Positions 31,637 to 40,903 of a stretch of 54,170 nucleotides of DNA are shown here, piece after piece. The stretch is from an uncultured Lachnospiraceae bacterium (GTDB lineage: Bacteria; Bacillota; Clostridia; Lachnospirales; Lachnospiraceae). The notes beneath the pieces were generated by a model. That model saw only the letters and a program-made list of their open reading frames with translations, was not told where the DNA came from and did not search any database. Where the stretch lies: NCBI GenBank assembly GCA_910577675.1, contig CAJTOR010000021.1, positions 1 through 54,170 of the forward strand, read 5' to 3'. How positions within the stretch are numbered: the first letter of the stretch is position 1; each line of letters begins with the position of its first letter. A program made the position numbers and the translations under genes.

Positions 31637-32440
31637 ATGCAGATTCAATTGTGGAGAGAGATTTTAGAGCCGTACACCCTGGCGGTGGAAGAGCTGAAAG
31701 TTAAATTTAAACATATGATCGGGGAATACCGCAGGGCAGGTGAATATTCCCCGATCGAACAGGTGACGGGCAGGGTCAAGACAATATCAAGTATACTTGA
31801 GAAGACCCAGAAAAAGGGAATTTTGCTGGATGATATCGAGAGGGAGATCGAGGATATTGCGGGGGTGCGCATTATCTGCCAGTTTGTTGAAGATATTTAC
31901 AAAGTGGCGGAGTTAATCAAAAACCGGCGTGATATGAAAATCAAGAGCGAAAAGGATTATATCCTCCATCAGAAAGACAGCGGTTATCGCAGTTACCATA
32001 TGATTGTCTGGTATTCGGTAGAAACGGTAAAGGGACCAAAGACCATACCGGTGGAGATCCAGATCAGGACGCTGGCGATGGATTTCTGGGCGACTGTGGA
32101 GCATTCACTCCAGTACAAATATAAAGAACATATGCCGGGGAGGCTGCGGGAGAGGCTGCATAATTCGGCGGAAACAATTGTTATCTTGGATAAGGAGATG
32201 TCTTCCGTGCGGGATGAAATCATGGATGCGCAGAACTCGTTCCAGATAAAGGCGAATATTATTTCGGATATCCTGAACAATATACAGAATCTTTATAAAG
32301 TTGCAAACAAGCGCGAAGTTGTGAAAATACAGGATGAGTTTTTTAGGATTTACAATACCGAGGATATGGAGCTTCTTGAGAAATTTAACCGGGAGCTTGA
32401 TGTGATTTCCGAGGGATACCAGGCGCAGAGTCTTCGATAG
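31637..32440 (+). CDS. Small alarmone synthetase, RelQ/YjbM type
   Basis: The 267-residue protein is a stand-alone RelA/SpoT synthetase domain: KTISSILEKTQKKG, IEDIAGVRIICQFVEDIYKV, DSGYRSYHMIVWY (G-loop), and VEIQIRTLAMDFWATVEHSLQYKYK. There is no HD hydrolase, TGS or ACT domain, as in RelP/RelQ. It makes (p)ppGpp from ATP and GTP or GDP in stress. The C-terminal 70 residues look helical and may mediate oligomerisation. Start at 31637 is preceded by a weak AATGGGG. The gene is probably monocistronic or linked to the LCP pair. Confidence 0.93.
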   Translation: MQIQLWREILEPYTLAVEELKVKFKHMIGEYRRAGEYSPIEQVTGRVKTISSILEKTQKKGILLDDIEREIEDIAGVRIICQFVEDIYKVAELIKNRRDMKIKSEKDYILHQKDSGYRSYHMIVWYSVETVKGPKTIPVEIQIRTLAMDFWATVEHSLQYKYKEHMPGRLRERLHNSAETIVILDKEMSSVRDEIMDAQNSFQIKANIISDILNNIQNLYKVANKREVVKIQDEFFRIYNTEDMELLEKFNRELDVISEGYQAQSLR

Positions 32441-32496
32441 GGAAGCGTTTCCGGGCTAAAATTATATAAGATATCCGCGAAAAGGGGGATGGATAA

Positions 32497-33939
32497 ATGC
32501 AAGTGCAGTTTCCGGCAGAATATGAGAAGAGGATGAGGGCACAGCTTGGACAGGAATATGAGGATTATGTATGCTGTTTTAAAGATCCATCCCTGGGAGG
32601 GATGCGTGTCAATACCCTCAAACTGTCGGCGGATCTTTTTGCACAGATATCACCCTATCCGCTAACGCGCATCCCGTGGATTAAAAACGGGTATTTTTAT
32701 CCTGAGGGGCTTTCCCCTGCAAAGCATCCGTTTTACTATGCGGGACTTTATTATCTGCAGGAGCCAAGCGCCATGACACCAGCAAGCCTGCTCCCGGTAT
32801 CGCCGGGGGATTTTGTGCTTGACCTTTGTGCAGCGCCCGGCGGCAAGAGCACGGAGTTGGCAGCAAAGCTTTGTGGAAGCGGGATTTTGGTTGCCAACGA
32901 TATCAGCAACTCCAGGGCGAAGGCGTTGCTTAAAAATATTGAGTTGTTCGGCGTAAAAAATGCAGTGGTGCTGAGCGAGGCACCAGGAAAACTATCGGAG
33001 CGTTTTGGTGGCTTTTTTGACAAGATTTTAGTTGATGCGCCCTGTTCGGGGGAAGGGATGTTCCGGAAAAGCCCGACCATAATGAAAAATTGGGAGCAGT
33101 ATGGGACGGGCTATTACAGCTCACTGCAAAAACAGATTTTGCCGGAGGCAATAAAAATGTTAAAGCCGGGCGGAAAACTATTATATTCCACCTGCACCTT
33201 TTCACCGGAGGAGGATGAGGGGATGGCAGCGTATATCCTCGATCATTTTCCGGAAATGGAACTGCTTGACGCGCTGCCAAAAGAAAGCATGGCGGATATC
33301 AGCTATAACGGGATTCTGCCCGGGAAGCCGGAATGGGTGGTAAAAGATGGTGCACCGCGGGATGAATTAAAACGTACTGTTCGCCTCTGGCCGCACAAAA
33401 TCCGCGGTGAAGGACATTTTATAGCGCTTTTCGGGAAAAAGGCGGAAGATACATACGGGGCGGAAAGTCCCGGCAGTGCAAAAATCCTAGATGAAACAAG
33501 ATTTTCCCGGGAGGCAGGGGTATTAAAGCTTTCTGATGAAAGCAGGGAGTTTCTTAAAAAATTATCCATGCCCCTTGACCGGGGCAGGATTATCGGGCGT
33601 GAGGGCAGACTCTATCTGCTGCCGGAAGGGTTGCCGGATTTATCCGGTCTACGTGTGTTAAGGCATGGGCTATTGCTCGGCGAGGAGAAAAAAGGCAGGT
33701 TTGAGCCGAGCCAGGCACTTGCGATGGCATTAAAGCGCGGGGAATATCCGGAAACTTATTCCATGCATCAGGATGACCCCGATCTTGTGCGGTACCTGAA
33801 ATGTGAAACTCTTGAGCCAAAAGAGCCGTTGGCAGATGGTTATGTGCTTGTCTGTGTGGGGGATTATCCACTGGGCTGGGCAAAATTAAGCGGCGGGCGC
33901 ATGAAAAACAAATATCTGCCGGGATGGCGGATGCAGTAG
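32497..33939 (+). CDS. rsmF: RsmF-type rRNA (cytosine-C5) methyltransferase
   Basis: The protein has the NOL1/NOP2/Sun fold: VLDLCAAPGGKSTELAAKL (SAM binding), DAPCSGEGMFRK (the catalytic PC motif region) and YSTCTFSPEEDEG (the nucleophile TC motif). The C-terminal third (about residues 310-480), with GHFIALF and then a PUA-like tail (LPLA-type ending WAKLSGGRMKNKYLPGWR), fits RsmF. It methylates a cytosine of 16S rRNA on the small subunit. The 480-residue length fits. It begins a tightly spaced plus-strand run with the pseudouridine synthase genes and recU. Confidence 0.92.
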   Translation: MQVQFPAEYEKRMRAQLGQEYEDYVCCFKDPSLGGMRVNTLKLSADLFAQISPYPLTRIPWIKNGYFYPEGLSPAKHPFYYAGLYYLQEPSAMTPASLLPVSPGDFVLDLCAAPGGKSTELAAKLCGSGILVANDISNSRAKALLKNIELFGVKNAVVLSEAPGKLSERFGGFFDKILVDAPCSGEGMFRKSPTIMKNWEQYGTGYYSSLQKQILPEAIKMLKPGGKLLYSTCTFSPEEDEGMAAYILDHFPEMELLDALPKESMADISYNGILPGKPEWVVKDGAPRDELKRTVRLWPHKIRGEGHFIALFGKKAEDTYGAESPGSAKILDETRFSREAGVLKLSDESREFLKKLSMPLDRGRIIGREGRLYLLPEGLPDLSGLRVLRHGLLLGEEKKGRFEPSQALAMALKRGEYPETYSMHQDDPDLVRYLKCETLEPKEPLADGYVLVCVGDYPLGWAKLSGGRMKNKYLPGWRMQ

Positions 33940-33946
33940 GAAATTT

Positions 33947-35377
33947 ATGGATGGAGGAATGGCTTTGGCAGAGAAAGAATTGCGTCTGGATAAATACCTG
34001 GCGGATATGAAGGTCGGCACGCGAAGCGAGGTAAAAATATTTATCCGCAAGTCACGCATTACAGTGAACGGCGTTACTGTGCGGGATACCGGTTTTAAGG
34101 TGACAGAACAGGATATTGTTGCCTTTGACGGGAAAGAAGTAGGGTATACCAAAATGGAATACATTATGTTAAATAAACCGGCGGGGGTGCTTACGGCAAC
34201 AAAGGATTCCAGACAGAAAACCGTGCTCTCACTTCTGCCTAAAGCAAAACGCAGGGATCTTTTCCCGGTCGGACGGCTCGATAAAGATACGGAGGGGCTT
34301 CTTTTAATAACGAATGATGGGATTTTGGCGCACCGTCTGCTCTCGCCCAAAAAACATGTGGATAAAACTTATTTTGTGCGGGTGGCAGGCTGTGTTAATG
34401 AGGAACATAAAAATATGTTTGCCGCCGGGATTTTATGCGGGGATTTCACGGCACTCCCTGCGGAACTGGTGATAAAAAAGACGGGGGATATCTCGGAGGT
34501 TCTTTTGACAATAAGGGAAGGAAAATTCCACCAGGTCAAGCGCATGTTTGAGGCGGTCGGGATGGAAGTCCTTTATTTAAAGCGAATCCGCATGGGAACA
34601 TTATCTTTGGACGGGAACTTAAAAGAGGGGGAATACCGGGAACTGACCGAAGAGGAAGTAAAAAAGCTTCGCTGCCTTACCGGGATTGAGCAGGAAACTT
34701 CCCAAAGCTTTCTTTCAAAGGTTATGGATGGTGTAAAGGGAGTACTCTTTGATCTGGATGGGACATTGGTGGATTCCATGTGGATGTGGGAGGAAATCGA
34801 TATTGAATACCTCGGGCGTTTTGGCATTCCGCTGCCTGCGGGATTGCAGGCGCAGATAGAGGGGATGAGTTTTTCTGAGACCGCGGATTATTTCAAATCG
34901 CATTTTCCGGCAATTACAGAGGATATTGACGAGATGAAGCAGACATGGAACCGGATGGCATGGGAAAAATATGCGACGAAGGTTTTCCTAAAACCCGGCG
35001 CACTGGGCTTCCTCAAATATCTAAAGGAACATGGAATCCGCACTGGGATTGCCTCAAGCAATTCGGCGGAACTTGTGCGCACTGTCCTTGAGGCGCTTAA
35101 CGTGCAGGAGTATTTTGATGCGGTGCACACGGCATGTGAGGTAGGAGTGGGAAAACCTGCCCCGGATATCTACCTGTATGTCGCAAAAAAACTTGGTCTT
35201 TCCCCGGAACATTGCCTTGTGTTCGAGGATATTGTAAAAGGCATTGAATCGGGAAGGGCAGCGGGCATGCATGTCTGCGCAATAGGGGATGATTACTCGC
35301 TTGCGGCGGAGGAAGAAAAGCGCGCCCTGGCGGATTATTTTATAGAAGACTACAGGGATTTCGGTTTTGATAAGTAA
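33947..35377 (+). CDS. RsuA-family pseudouridine synthase fused to a HAD-superfamily phosphatase
   Basis: Residues about 5-60 are an S4 domain (LRLDKYLADMKVGTRSEVK). Next is an RsuA/RluB-type synthase with VGRLDKDTEGLLLITNDG (catalytic Asp in RLDKDTEG) and a C-terminal KVKRMFEAVG-like segment. At about residue 263 a complete HAD-IA hydrolase begins: FDLDGTLVDS (nucleophile Asp), GIASSNS (motif II), VGKPAPD (motif III Lys) and FEDIVKGIESGRAAGM (motif IV). The frame is uninterrupted across the join (LSKVMDGVKGVLF). Both activities look intact. The start at 33947 follows AGGA; an ATG at 33959 is alternative. The first part should modify 16S rRNA; the phosphatase substrate is unknown. Confidence 0.9.
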   Translation: MDGGMALAEKELRLDKYLADMKVGTRSEVKIFIRKSRITVNGVTVRDTGFKVTEQDIVAFDGKEVGYTKMEYIMLNKPAGVLTATKDSRQKTVLSLLPKAKRRDLFPVGRLDKDTEGLLLITNDGILAHRLLSPKKHVDKTYFVRVAGCVNEEHKNMFAAGILCGDFTALPAELVIKKTGDISEVLLTIREGKFHQVKRMFEAVGMEVLYLKRIRMGTLSLDGNLKEGEYRELTEEEVKKLRCLTGIEQETSQSFLSKVMDGVKGVLFDLDGTLVDSMWMWEEIDIEYLGRFGIPLPAGLQAQIEGMSFSETADYFKSHFPAITEDIDEMKQTWNRMAWEKYATKVFLKPGALGFLKYLKEHGIRTGIASSNSAELVRTVLEALNVQEYFDAVHTACEVGVGKPAPDIYLYVAKKLGLSPEHCLVFEDIVKGIESGRAAGMHVCAIGDDYSLAAEEEKRALADYFIEDYRDFGFDK

Positions 35378-35400
35378 GGTTTTTTGCGGAAAGGAAAAAT

Positions 35401-35973
35401 ATGGAAAAAGAAAAGAAAAAGCGCCCGGCAAAAGGCTGCCCCGGGTATATTGATGCGCAAAAGAAGTCCCGCATAATGAAAACCCTGCTTTATGTGCTGA
35501 TCGGGATTGCGATTTTTGTATTAGGGCTCTGCCTGAACAAATTTGAAAAGTCAAATATATTTACCGTGATCGCAGTATTGATGGTGCTCCCGGCTGCAAA
35601 AGCGCTGATAAGTGTTATTGTGCTGCTGCCATATCGTTCCGTGGAGGAAGGGACGGTTTTAAAAGTGCAGGAACTTTTGTCCGGGGAGGATATTATGTAT
35701 ACGGACATGGTTTTTACCTCGAGGGATAAGGTTATGTTCCTTTCCTTTCTTGTAATTGCCAAGGATGAAATCCTTTGCCTTGCAGGAAGGGAGAAGGAAG
35801 ATATCCCATATATTGAAAAATATCTGAAGGATGAGTTAAAAAAGCGCATGCTTTTAAAAAAATTCTATATCACGAAAGAACCAAAAAAATTTATGGAGAG
35901 GGTTGCACATTTGGAACCGGCGGATGAGGTACCGGATGAGCTGACAGCATATCTTTTATCTTTAATGGTTTGA
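35401..35973 (+). CDS. Membrane protein of unknown function
   Basis: The 190-residue product has a basic N-terminus (MEKEKKKRPAKG), two adjacent hydrophobic segments at about residues 27-45 (TLLYVLIGIAIFVLGLCL) and 50-72 (IFTVIAVLMVLPAAKALISV), then a soluble C-terminal domain (LLSGEDIMYTDMVFTSRDK, VIAKDEILCLAGREK and a charged helix). AAAGGA lies upstream. No known domain is identified. It lies between two pseudouridine synthase genes in a tight operon, so it may be cotranscribed with them, but a link to RNA modification is not shown. Confidence 0.75.
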   Translation: MEKEKKKRPAKGCPGYIDAQKKSRIMKTLLYVLIGIAIFVLGLCLNKFEKSNIFTVIAVLMVLPAAKALISVIVLLPYRSVEEGTVLKVQELLSGEDIMYTDMVFTSRDKVMFLSFLVIAKDEILCLAGREKEDIPYIEKYLKDELKKRMLLKKFYITKEPKKFMERVAHLEPADEVPDELTAYLLSLMV

Positions 35974-36008
35974 ACCCTATAAAGATTTATGGAGCGGGGA
36001 ATAAAAAG

Positions 36009-37052
36009 ATGCAGGAAATTATTGTTTCAAAGCGTGAGGAAGGCGGAACGCTGTACAAATTACTAAAGAAATATTTAAGGGAAGCTCCGGACAGTTTTTT
36101 GTACAAAATGCTCCGGAAAAAGAATATTGTATTGAATGGCAAAAAGGCGGAGGGCAGGGAGAAGCTTACAGAGGGCGATTCCATCCGCCTGTTTTTAAGT
36201 GATGGGACAATACAGCAATTTGGCGGTGGGATAAAACCGGATAGGAAAGACTGCCTGGCAGGACAAGATTACCAGAAAGTAAATGACAGAGCCATAAAGG
36301 AAGAAAAACAGCCGGAGATTCTTTATGAGGACGGGGATATCCTGTTTTTGAATAAGCCGGCAGGATGGCTTGTCCAAAAAGCGGAATGCGGGGACTTCTC
36401 GCTGAATGAATGGATGATCTCCTATCTGCTTAAAAAGGGGGAGATTACGCCGGAGGAACTGCTCACATTCCGCCCCGGCATATGCAACCGTCTTGACCGC
36501 AATACAAGCGGGATTGTGGCGGCGGGGAAAACTATGGCGGGGCTGCAATTTTTGTCGGAGGCATTCAGGGAACATCACCTGCATAAATATTATACCTGTA
36601 TTGCGGTCGGGGAGATTGCGAAGCCTGTTCTGGCACAGGGATACTTGGTAAAGGATGGGCGGGCGAACCGGGTAAAGGTATTTTCTGTGCCGCCATCGGG
36701 GGAGGGGGCAGTCCAGTATATAAAAACTGCCTACCGCCCCCTTCTTGTAAGGAATGGTTTTACCTATCTTGAGGTGGAATTGTTTACGGGAAAGACACAC
36801 CAGATCCGTGCGCAGCTTGCAAGCGACGGGCATGCGCTCCTGGGCGATGCGAAATATATGGATGATTTTTGCGGAAATCTCAGGGACAAATACCGTGTCA
36901 AAAGTCAGCTCTTACACGCTGGGAGGATTGTTTTTGAAAATGCGGGGGAGCGTTTTTCCTATCTTGATGGAAGGGAATTTATTGCGGGGGAACCCGCGGA
37001 GTTTGAGAGAATTAAAAAAATGCTCGGTTTAGAAGAAAAAGAGGGGGGATAA
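36009..37052 (+). CDS. RluA-family pseudouridine synthase
   Basis: The start at 36009 is preferred (GGGGA 8 bases upstream; MQEIIVSKREEGG); a longer frame could start at a TTG at 35970. An S4-like N-terminal segment (LYKLLKKYLREAPDSFLYKM) precedes the catalytic domain with RLDRNTSGIVAAGKT (catalytic Asp in RLDRNTSG) and THQIRAQLASDGHALLGD. RluA-family enzymes isomerise uridines in 23S rRNA (RluC/RluD type) or tRNA. The insert between the S4 segment and the catalytic core (about residues 75-100) is common in clostridial members. It precedes recU by 4 bases. Confidence 0.9.
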   Translation: MQEIIVSKREEGGTLYKLLKKYLREAPDSFLYKMLRKKNIVLNGKKAEGREKLTEGDSIRLFLSDGTIQQFGGGIKPDRKDCLAGQDYQKVNDRAIKEEKQPEILYEDGDILFLNKPAGWLVQKAECGDFSLNEWMISYLLKKGEITPEELLTFRPGICNRLDRNTSGIVAAGKTMAGLQFLSEAFREHHLHKYYTCIAVGEIAKPVLAQGYLVKDGRANRVKVFSVPPSGEGAVQYIKTAYRPLLVRNGFTYLEVELFTGKTHQIRAQLASDGHALLGDAKYMDDFCGNLRDKYRVKSQLLHAGRIVFENAGERFSYLDGREFIAGEPAEFERIKKMLGLEEKEGG

Positions 37053-37056
37053 GAAA

Positions 37057-37590
37057 ATGGCGTGGAATTCGCGCGGTCTGCGCGGCTCGATGCTCGAGGA
37101 AATGATTAACCTGACAAACGAGAAATACAGGGAGTGCGGCCTTGCCCTTGTTCAGAAAGTTCCCACCCCCATTACACCCATCCAGATTGACAAGCACAGC
37201 AGGCATATCACCCTTGCGTATTTTGACCAGAAAAGTACAGTCGATTACATCGGTGCCATCCAGGGTATACCGGTTTGTTTTGATGCGAAGGAATGCGCTG
37301 CGGACACATTTGCGCTCGCGAATGTACATGCCCACCAGATTCGATTTATGCAGGAATTTGAAGGGCAGGACGGGGTTGCATTTTTAATTATCTATTATAA
37401 AAAGCGGGATGAATATTATTATATGAGGCTCAGGGAACTAGAAATCTACACAAAGCGCGTGGATGAGGGGGGGCGAAAAAGCATTCTCCTAAGTGAACTT
37501 TCCGGGGAATATTTTTTTAAGGCAAGCCACGGAATGTATGTCCCGTATCTTGAAATGATAAAAAAAGATTTGGATGAACGTCAGGCTTGA
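37057..37590 (+). CDS. recU: Holliday junction resolvase RecU
   Basis: RecU cuts four-way DNA junctions in Gram-positive recombination. The 177-residue product has the RecU/PD-(D/E)xK pattern: TPITPIQIDKHSRHITLAYF, then STVDYIGAIQG and VCFDAKECAA (catalytic Asp, Glu and Lys), with the C-terminal FLIIYYKKRDEYYYM. It starts at 37057 after GGGGGA, 4 bases beyond the RluA gene. Its stop overlaps the -35 hexamer of the his operon promoter (37587-37592). Confidence 0.93.
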   Translation: MAWNSRGLRGSMLEEMINLTNEKYRECGLALVQKVPTPITPIQIDKHSRHITLAYFDQKSTVDYIGAIQGIPVCFDAKECAADTFALANVHAHQIRFMQEFEGQDGVAFLIIYYKKRDEYYYMRLRELEIYTKRVDEGGRKSILLSELSGEYFFKASHGMYVPYLEMIKKDLDERQA

Positions 37591-37615
37591 CAAATGGGGG
37601 TGTATTCAGTATAAT
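37587..37615 (+). promoter_or_regulatory. Consensus sigma-A promoter of the his operon
   Basis: TTGACA (37587-37592), a 17-base spacer and TATAAT (37610-37615); both hexamers are perfect. The -35 overlaps the recU stop codon. The start of transcription near 37622 leaves a leader of only about 65 bases, too short for a T-box. Confidence 0.88.
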
Positions 37616-37627
37616 GGTTACATTCTT

Positions 37628-37645
37628 GTGATATCATGATATCAC
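37628..37645. promoter_or_regulatory. Perfect 18-bp palindrome just downstream of the his promoter
   Basis: GTGATATCATGATATCAC is fully self-complementary and lies at about +6 to +23 of the his transcript. Its position is that of a repressor operator. Gram-positive his operons can be controlled by T-box RNA or by a TrpR-like repressor (YerC/HisR); which factor binds here is unknown. Confidence 0.7.
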
Positions 37646-37688
37646 GTTACCGCAGAGAAGTGAAAAAGGAAGAGAAAGGATTATCTGG

Positions 37689-38903
37689 ATGAGTGAAAGA
37701 TTACTGCATACACCGGAGGGTGTGAGGGACATTTATAATGCGGAGTGCGAAAAAAAATCCATGCTGGAAGAACGGCTGCGCCACCATCTCCATCTATATG
37801 GGTTCCGGGATATCGAAACTCCCGCCTTCGAATTTTTTGATATATTCAGCGAGGAGCGCGGCACTGTTTCAAGTAAAGAAATGTATAAATTTTTTGACCG
37901 CGAGGGCAATACCTTAGTCCTCAGACCCGATATGACACCATCGATTGCGCGCTGTATGGCAAAGTATTACCGAGAGGAAACCATGCCGGTGCGCTTTTGC
38001 TACATAGGGGATACCTTTGTTAATAATACAAGTTACCAGGGAAAATTAAAGCAGGTCACCCAGCTTGGGGCGGAGCTTCTCAATGATTCCACTGTTGAGG
38101 CGGATGCAGAGATGGTGGCAATGACAGTGGATTGTCTGTTGGCTTCGGGGCTTAAACGCTTCCAGGTGGAAATCGGGCAGGCGGACTTTTTCCGCGGTCT
38201 GATGGAGGAGGCATTGATTGACGAACAGGAGGCGGAGGAGCTGCGCTTACTGATCGAGGATAAAAATATGTTCGGTGTCGAAGAAATTATTTCGGGGAAA
38301 AAGCTGCCGGACGGTTTGAAGGAAGTAATATTAAAACTGCCCGAACTATTTGGCTCGGTCAGCCATCTTGACTATGTCAGCGGAAAAATCACAAATGCAA
38401 GGGCACTTGGGGCAATCGGACGGCTGAAAGCACTCTATGCGCTGTTGTGTGAATATGGTTTTGAGGAGTATATCACTTTTGATCTTGGAATGTTAAGTAA
38501 ATTTGACTATTACACCGGTATAATTTTCCGGGCATATACTTTTGGGACGGGGGATGCCGTGGCGAGCGGGGGGCGCTATGACGGTCTGGTAAAACAGTTT
38601 GGCAAGGACGCTCCGGCAATCGGTATGGCGGTGATTGTAAACCAGCTTCTCTGTGCGCTCTCCAGGCAGGATTTGCTTGAGGAACCAAAGCCTAAAAATA
38701 CTCTTTTGGTTTACCCGAAAGAGCAGGGGAAAAAGGCGGTTGCCCTTGCTAAGGCAATGCGGGCTGAGGGAAGGCGCGTGGAACTTTTGCTTATGGATTG
38801 TGGGGCAGATCAAAATGATTATGTGTTATATGCGGGGAGAATGCATTTAAAAACCGTATTATTTATATCCGGGACAGGGGAGATTACAGAAGTCAATCCA
38901 TGA
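37689..38903 (+). CDS. hisZ: ATP phosphoribosyltransferase regulatory subunit HisZ
   Basis: HisZ is a histidyl-tRNA-synthetase-like protein without charging activity that joins short HisG to form the first enzyme of histidine synthesis. The 404-residue product has class II synthetase-like motifs: TPEGVRDI at the start, FEFFDIFSEERGTVSSKEMY, LRPDMTPSIAR and GMLSKFDYYTGIIF followed by GGRYDGL. AAAGGA lies upstream at 37676. It is the first gene of the his operon. Confidence 0.95.
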   Translation: MSERLLHTPEGVRDIYNAECEKKSMLEERLRHHLHLYGFRDIETPAFEFFDIFSEERGTVSSKEMYKFFDREGNTLVLRPDMTPSIARCMAKYYREETMPVRFCYIGDTFVNNTSYQGKLKQVTQLGAELLNDSTVEADAEMVAMTVDCLLASGLKRFQVEIGQADFFRGLMEEALIDEQEAEELRLLIEDKNMFGVEEIISGKKLPDGLKEVILKLPELFGSVSHLDYVSGKITNARALGAIGRLKALYALLCEYGFEEYITFDLGMLSKFDYYTGIIFRAYTFGTGDAVASGGRYDGLVKQFGKDAPAIGMAVIVNQLLCALSRQDLLEEPKPKNTLLVYPKEQGKKAVALAKAMRAEGRRVELLLMDCGADQNDYVLYAGRMHLKTVLFISGTGEITEVNP

Positions 38904-38949
38904 AAATCTGTATTATAACATAAACGGTAAGAAAGGCAGGAGGAACCCG

Positions 38950-39600
38950 ATGGAATATATCACGATTGCCCTGGCAAAGGGGCGGCTGGCAAAAAAGGCG
39001 ATGGGGATGCTTGAGCAGGTCGGAATCACCTGCGAGGAAATGAAGGAGCCGGATTCCAGAAAATTGATTTTTACCAACGAGGAATTAAAGTTTCGTTTTT
39101 TTCTTGCAAAAGCTAACGATGTGCCAACTTATGTTGAGTACGGTGCAGCCGATATCGGTATTGTCGGCAAGGATACGATACTGGAGGAAGGGAGGAAGAT
39201 GTACGAAGTGCTCGATCTGAAGGTCGGACAGTGCCGCATGTGTGTGGCGGGACCTGCTGCTGCGGCAGAGTTGTTAAAACATGGCGAACTGATCCGTGTG
39301 GCTACGAAGTATCCGGGTATCGCGAAGGATTATTTCTATAATAAGAAGCACCAGACTGTGGAGATTATCAAGCTGAACGGGTCGATCGAGTTAGCGCCGA
39401 TTGTGGGATTGTCCGAGGTGATTGTGGATATTGTGGAAACCGGTTCCACTTTAAAGGAAAATGGGCTTACGGTTCTTGAGGAAATCTGTCCGCTCTCCGC
39501 GCGGATGGTGGTGAACCAGGTCAGTATGAAGATGGAGCATGAGCGCATTACGGGACTGATTAATAAATTGAAGGAATTGCTGAAGGGAGGCGGTTTATAA
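38950..39600 (+). CDS. hisG: ATP phosphoribosyltransferase catalytic subunit, short form HisG
   Basis: HisG joins ATP and PRPP to give phosphoribosyl-ATP. The 216-residue product is the short form, which depends on HisZ, present just upstream. Characteristic segments are ALAKGRLAKKAMGMLEQVGI, AADIGIVGKDTILEEG, RVATKYPGIAKDYF and the PRPP loop DIVETGSTLKENGL. AGGAGG precedes the ATG at 38950. Its stop overlaps the start of hisD (TAATG). Confidence 0.97.
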   Translation: MEYITIALAKGRLAKKAMGMLEQVGITCEEMKEPDSRKLIFTNEELKFRFFLAKANDVPTYVEYGAADIGIVGKDTILEEGRKMYEVLDLKVGQCRMCVAGPAAAAELLKHGELIRVATKYPGIAKDYFYNKKHQTVEIIKLNGSIELAPIVGLSEVIVDIVETGSTLKENGLTVLEEICPLSARMVVNQVSMKMEHERITGLINKLKELLKGGGL

Positions 39601-40895
39601 TGAGGATTGTTGATTTAAATGAGAACACGAAAAAGGATTTGCTTGGGGAGCTGTTAAAGCGCAATCCGGGGCAGTATAAAGAATATGAGGATTCGGTTGC
39701 AAAGATTATTGCGGATGTGCGCGATAACGGGGATAAAGCACTTTTTGGCTACACATTAAAATATGATGGCGCGGTGATTAATGCGGATAACCTTAGGGTG
39801 ACACAAAAGGAAATCGATGAGGCGTACCAGAAGGTGGATGAAGAATTTGTGCGCGTGCTGCGAGCGGCAATCAAAAATATTGAATCCTACCACTTGCTCC
39901 AGAAAAGAAACAGTTGGTTTGATGTGAAGGAGGATGGCATAATCCTCGGTCAGAAAGTTACACCGGTTGCGTCGGTGGGTGTTTATGTGCCGGGTGGGCG
40001 GGCGGCTTATCCGTCCTCGGTGCTTATGAATGTGCTTCCGGCCATGGTTGCCGGGGTTGGGCGCATTATTATGGTGACACCGCCTGACAAAAATGGCGTG
40101 GTAAATGCGGGAACATTGGTCGCTGCGAAGGAGGCAGGAGTTACCGAGATTTACAAGGCAGGGGGGGCACAGGCAATCGCAGCGCTTGCCTTTGGCACGG
40201 AAAGTATCAGGAAGGTGGATAAGATCGTAGGTCCCGGGAATATCTTTGTGGCACTGGCAAAAAAGGCGGTCTACGGTCATGTCAGCATAGATTCGATTGC
40301 GGGTCCTAGCGAGATTTTAGTGCTTGCCGACGAAACGGCAAATCCCAGATATGTGGCGGCTGACCTTTTGTCCCAGGCGGAGCACGATGAACTTGCAAGC
40401 GCCATACTTATAACGACAAGCCGGGAACTTGCAGAGAAAGTTGACGCTTGCATCTCCGTATTTTTGGAGCAGCTATCAAGAAGGGAGATACTTGAGAAGT
40501 CACTGGAAAATTATGGTTATCTCCTGATTGCAAAAGATATGGAGGAGGCGGTCGCAGCGGCGAATGAGATTGCATCCGAACATCTTGAGATTGTGACAAA
40601 GAACCCATTTGAAGTTATGACAAAAATTAAGAATGCGGGGGCGATCTTTTTGGGGGAATACTCAAGCGAACCGCTCGGCGATTATTTTGCAGGACCGAAC
40701 CATATTTTGCCGACAAATGGTACCGCGAAATTCTTCTCCCCTCTGTCGGTGGATGATTTTGTAAAGAAATCCAGCATTATTTCGTATTCCAGGGAAGCAC
40801 TCTTAAAGGTTCACGGGGATATTGAGCTTTTTGCAAAGGCTGAGGGGCTTACGGCACACGCGAATTCTATCGCAGTAAGGTTTGAGGGGGAATAA
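39600..40895 (+). CDS. hisD: Histidinol dehydrogenase
   Basis: HisD oxidises L-histidinol to histidine with two NAD+. The 431 residues fit, with VYVPGGRAAYPSSVLMN, KAGGAQAIAALAFGTESI, DKIVGPGNIFVALAKK, DSIAGPSEILVLAD and the final metal-site region HILPTNGTAKFFSPLSVDDF and GLTAHANSI. Start and hisG stop share a base. hisB follows after 8 bases. Confidence 0.97.
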   Translation: MRIVDLNENTKKDLLGELLKRNPGQYKEYEDSVAKIIADVRDNGDKALFGYTLKYDGAVINADNLRVTQKEIDEAYQKVDEEFVRVLRAAIKNIESYHLLQKRNSWFDVKEDGIILGQKVTPVASVGVYVPGGRAAYPSSVLMNVLPAMVAGVGRIIMVTPPDKNGVVNAGTLVAAKEAGVTEIYKAGGAQAIAALAFGTESIRKVDKIVGPGNIFVALAKKAVYGHVSIDSIAGPSEILVLADETANPRYVAADLLSQAEHDELASAILITTSRELAEKVDACISVFLEQLSRREILEKSLENYGYLLIAKDMEEAVAAANEIASEHLEIVTKNPFEVMTKIKNAGAIFLGEYSSEPLGDYFAGPNHILPTNGTAKFFSPLSVDDFVKKSSIISYSREALLKVHGDIELFAKAEGLTAHANSIAVRFEGE

Positions 40896-40903
40896 GAAAA
40901 AAG

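Noticed and set aside
37616..37688. T-box riboswitch in front of hisZ
   Set aside because: Only about 65 bases lie between the promoter and the ATG, with no T-box sequence; a palindrome is present instead.
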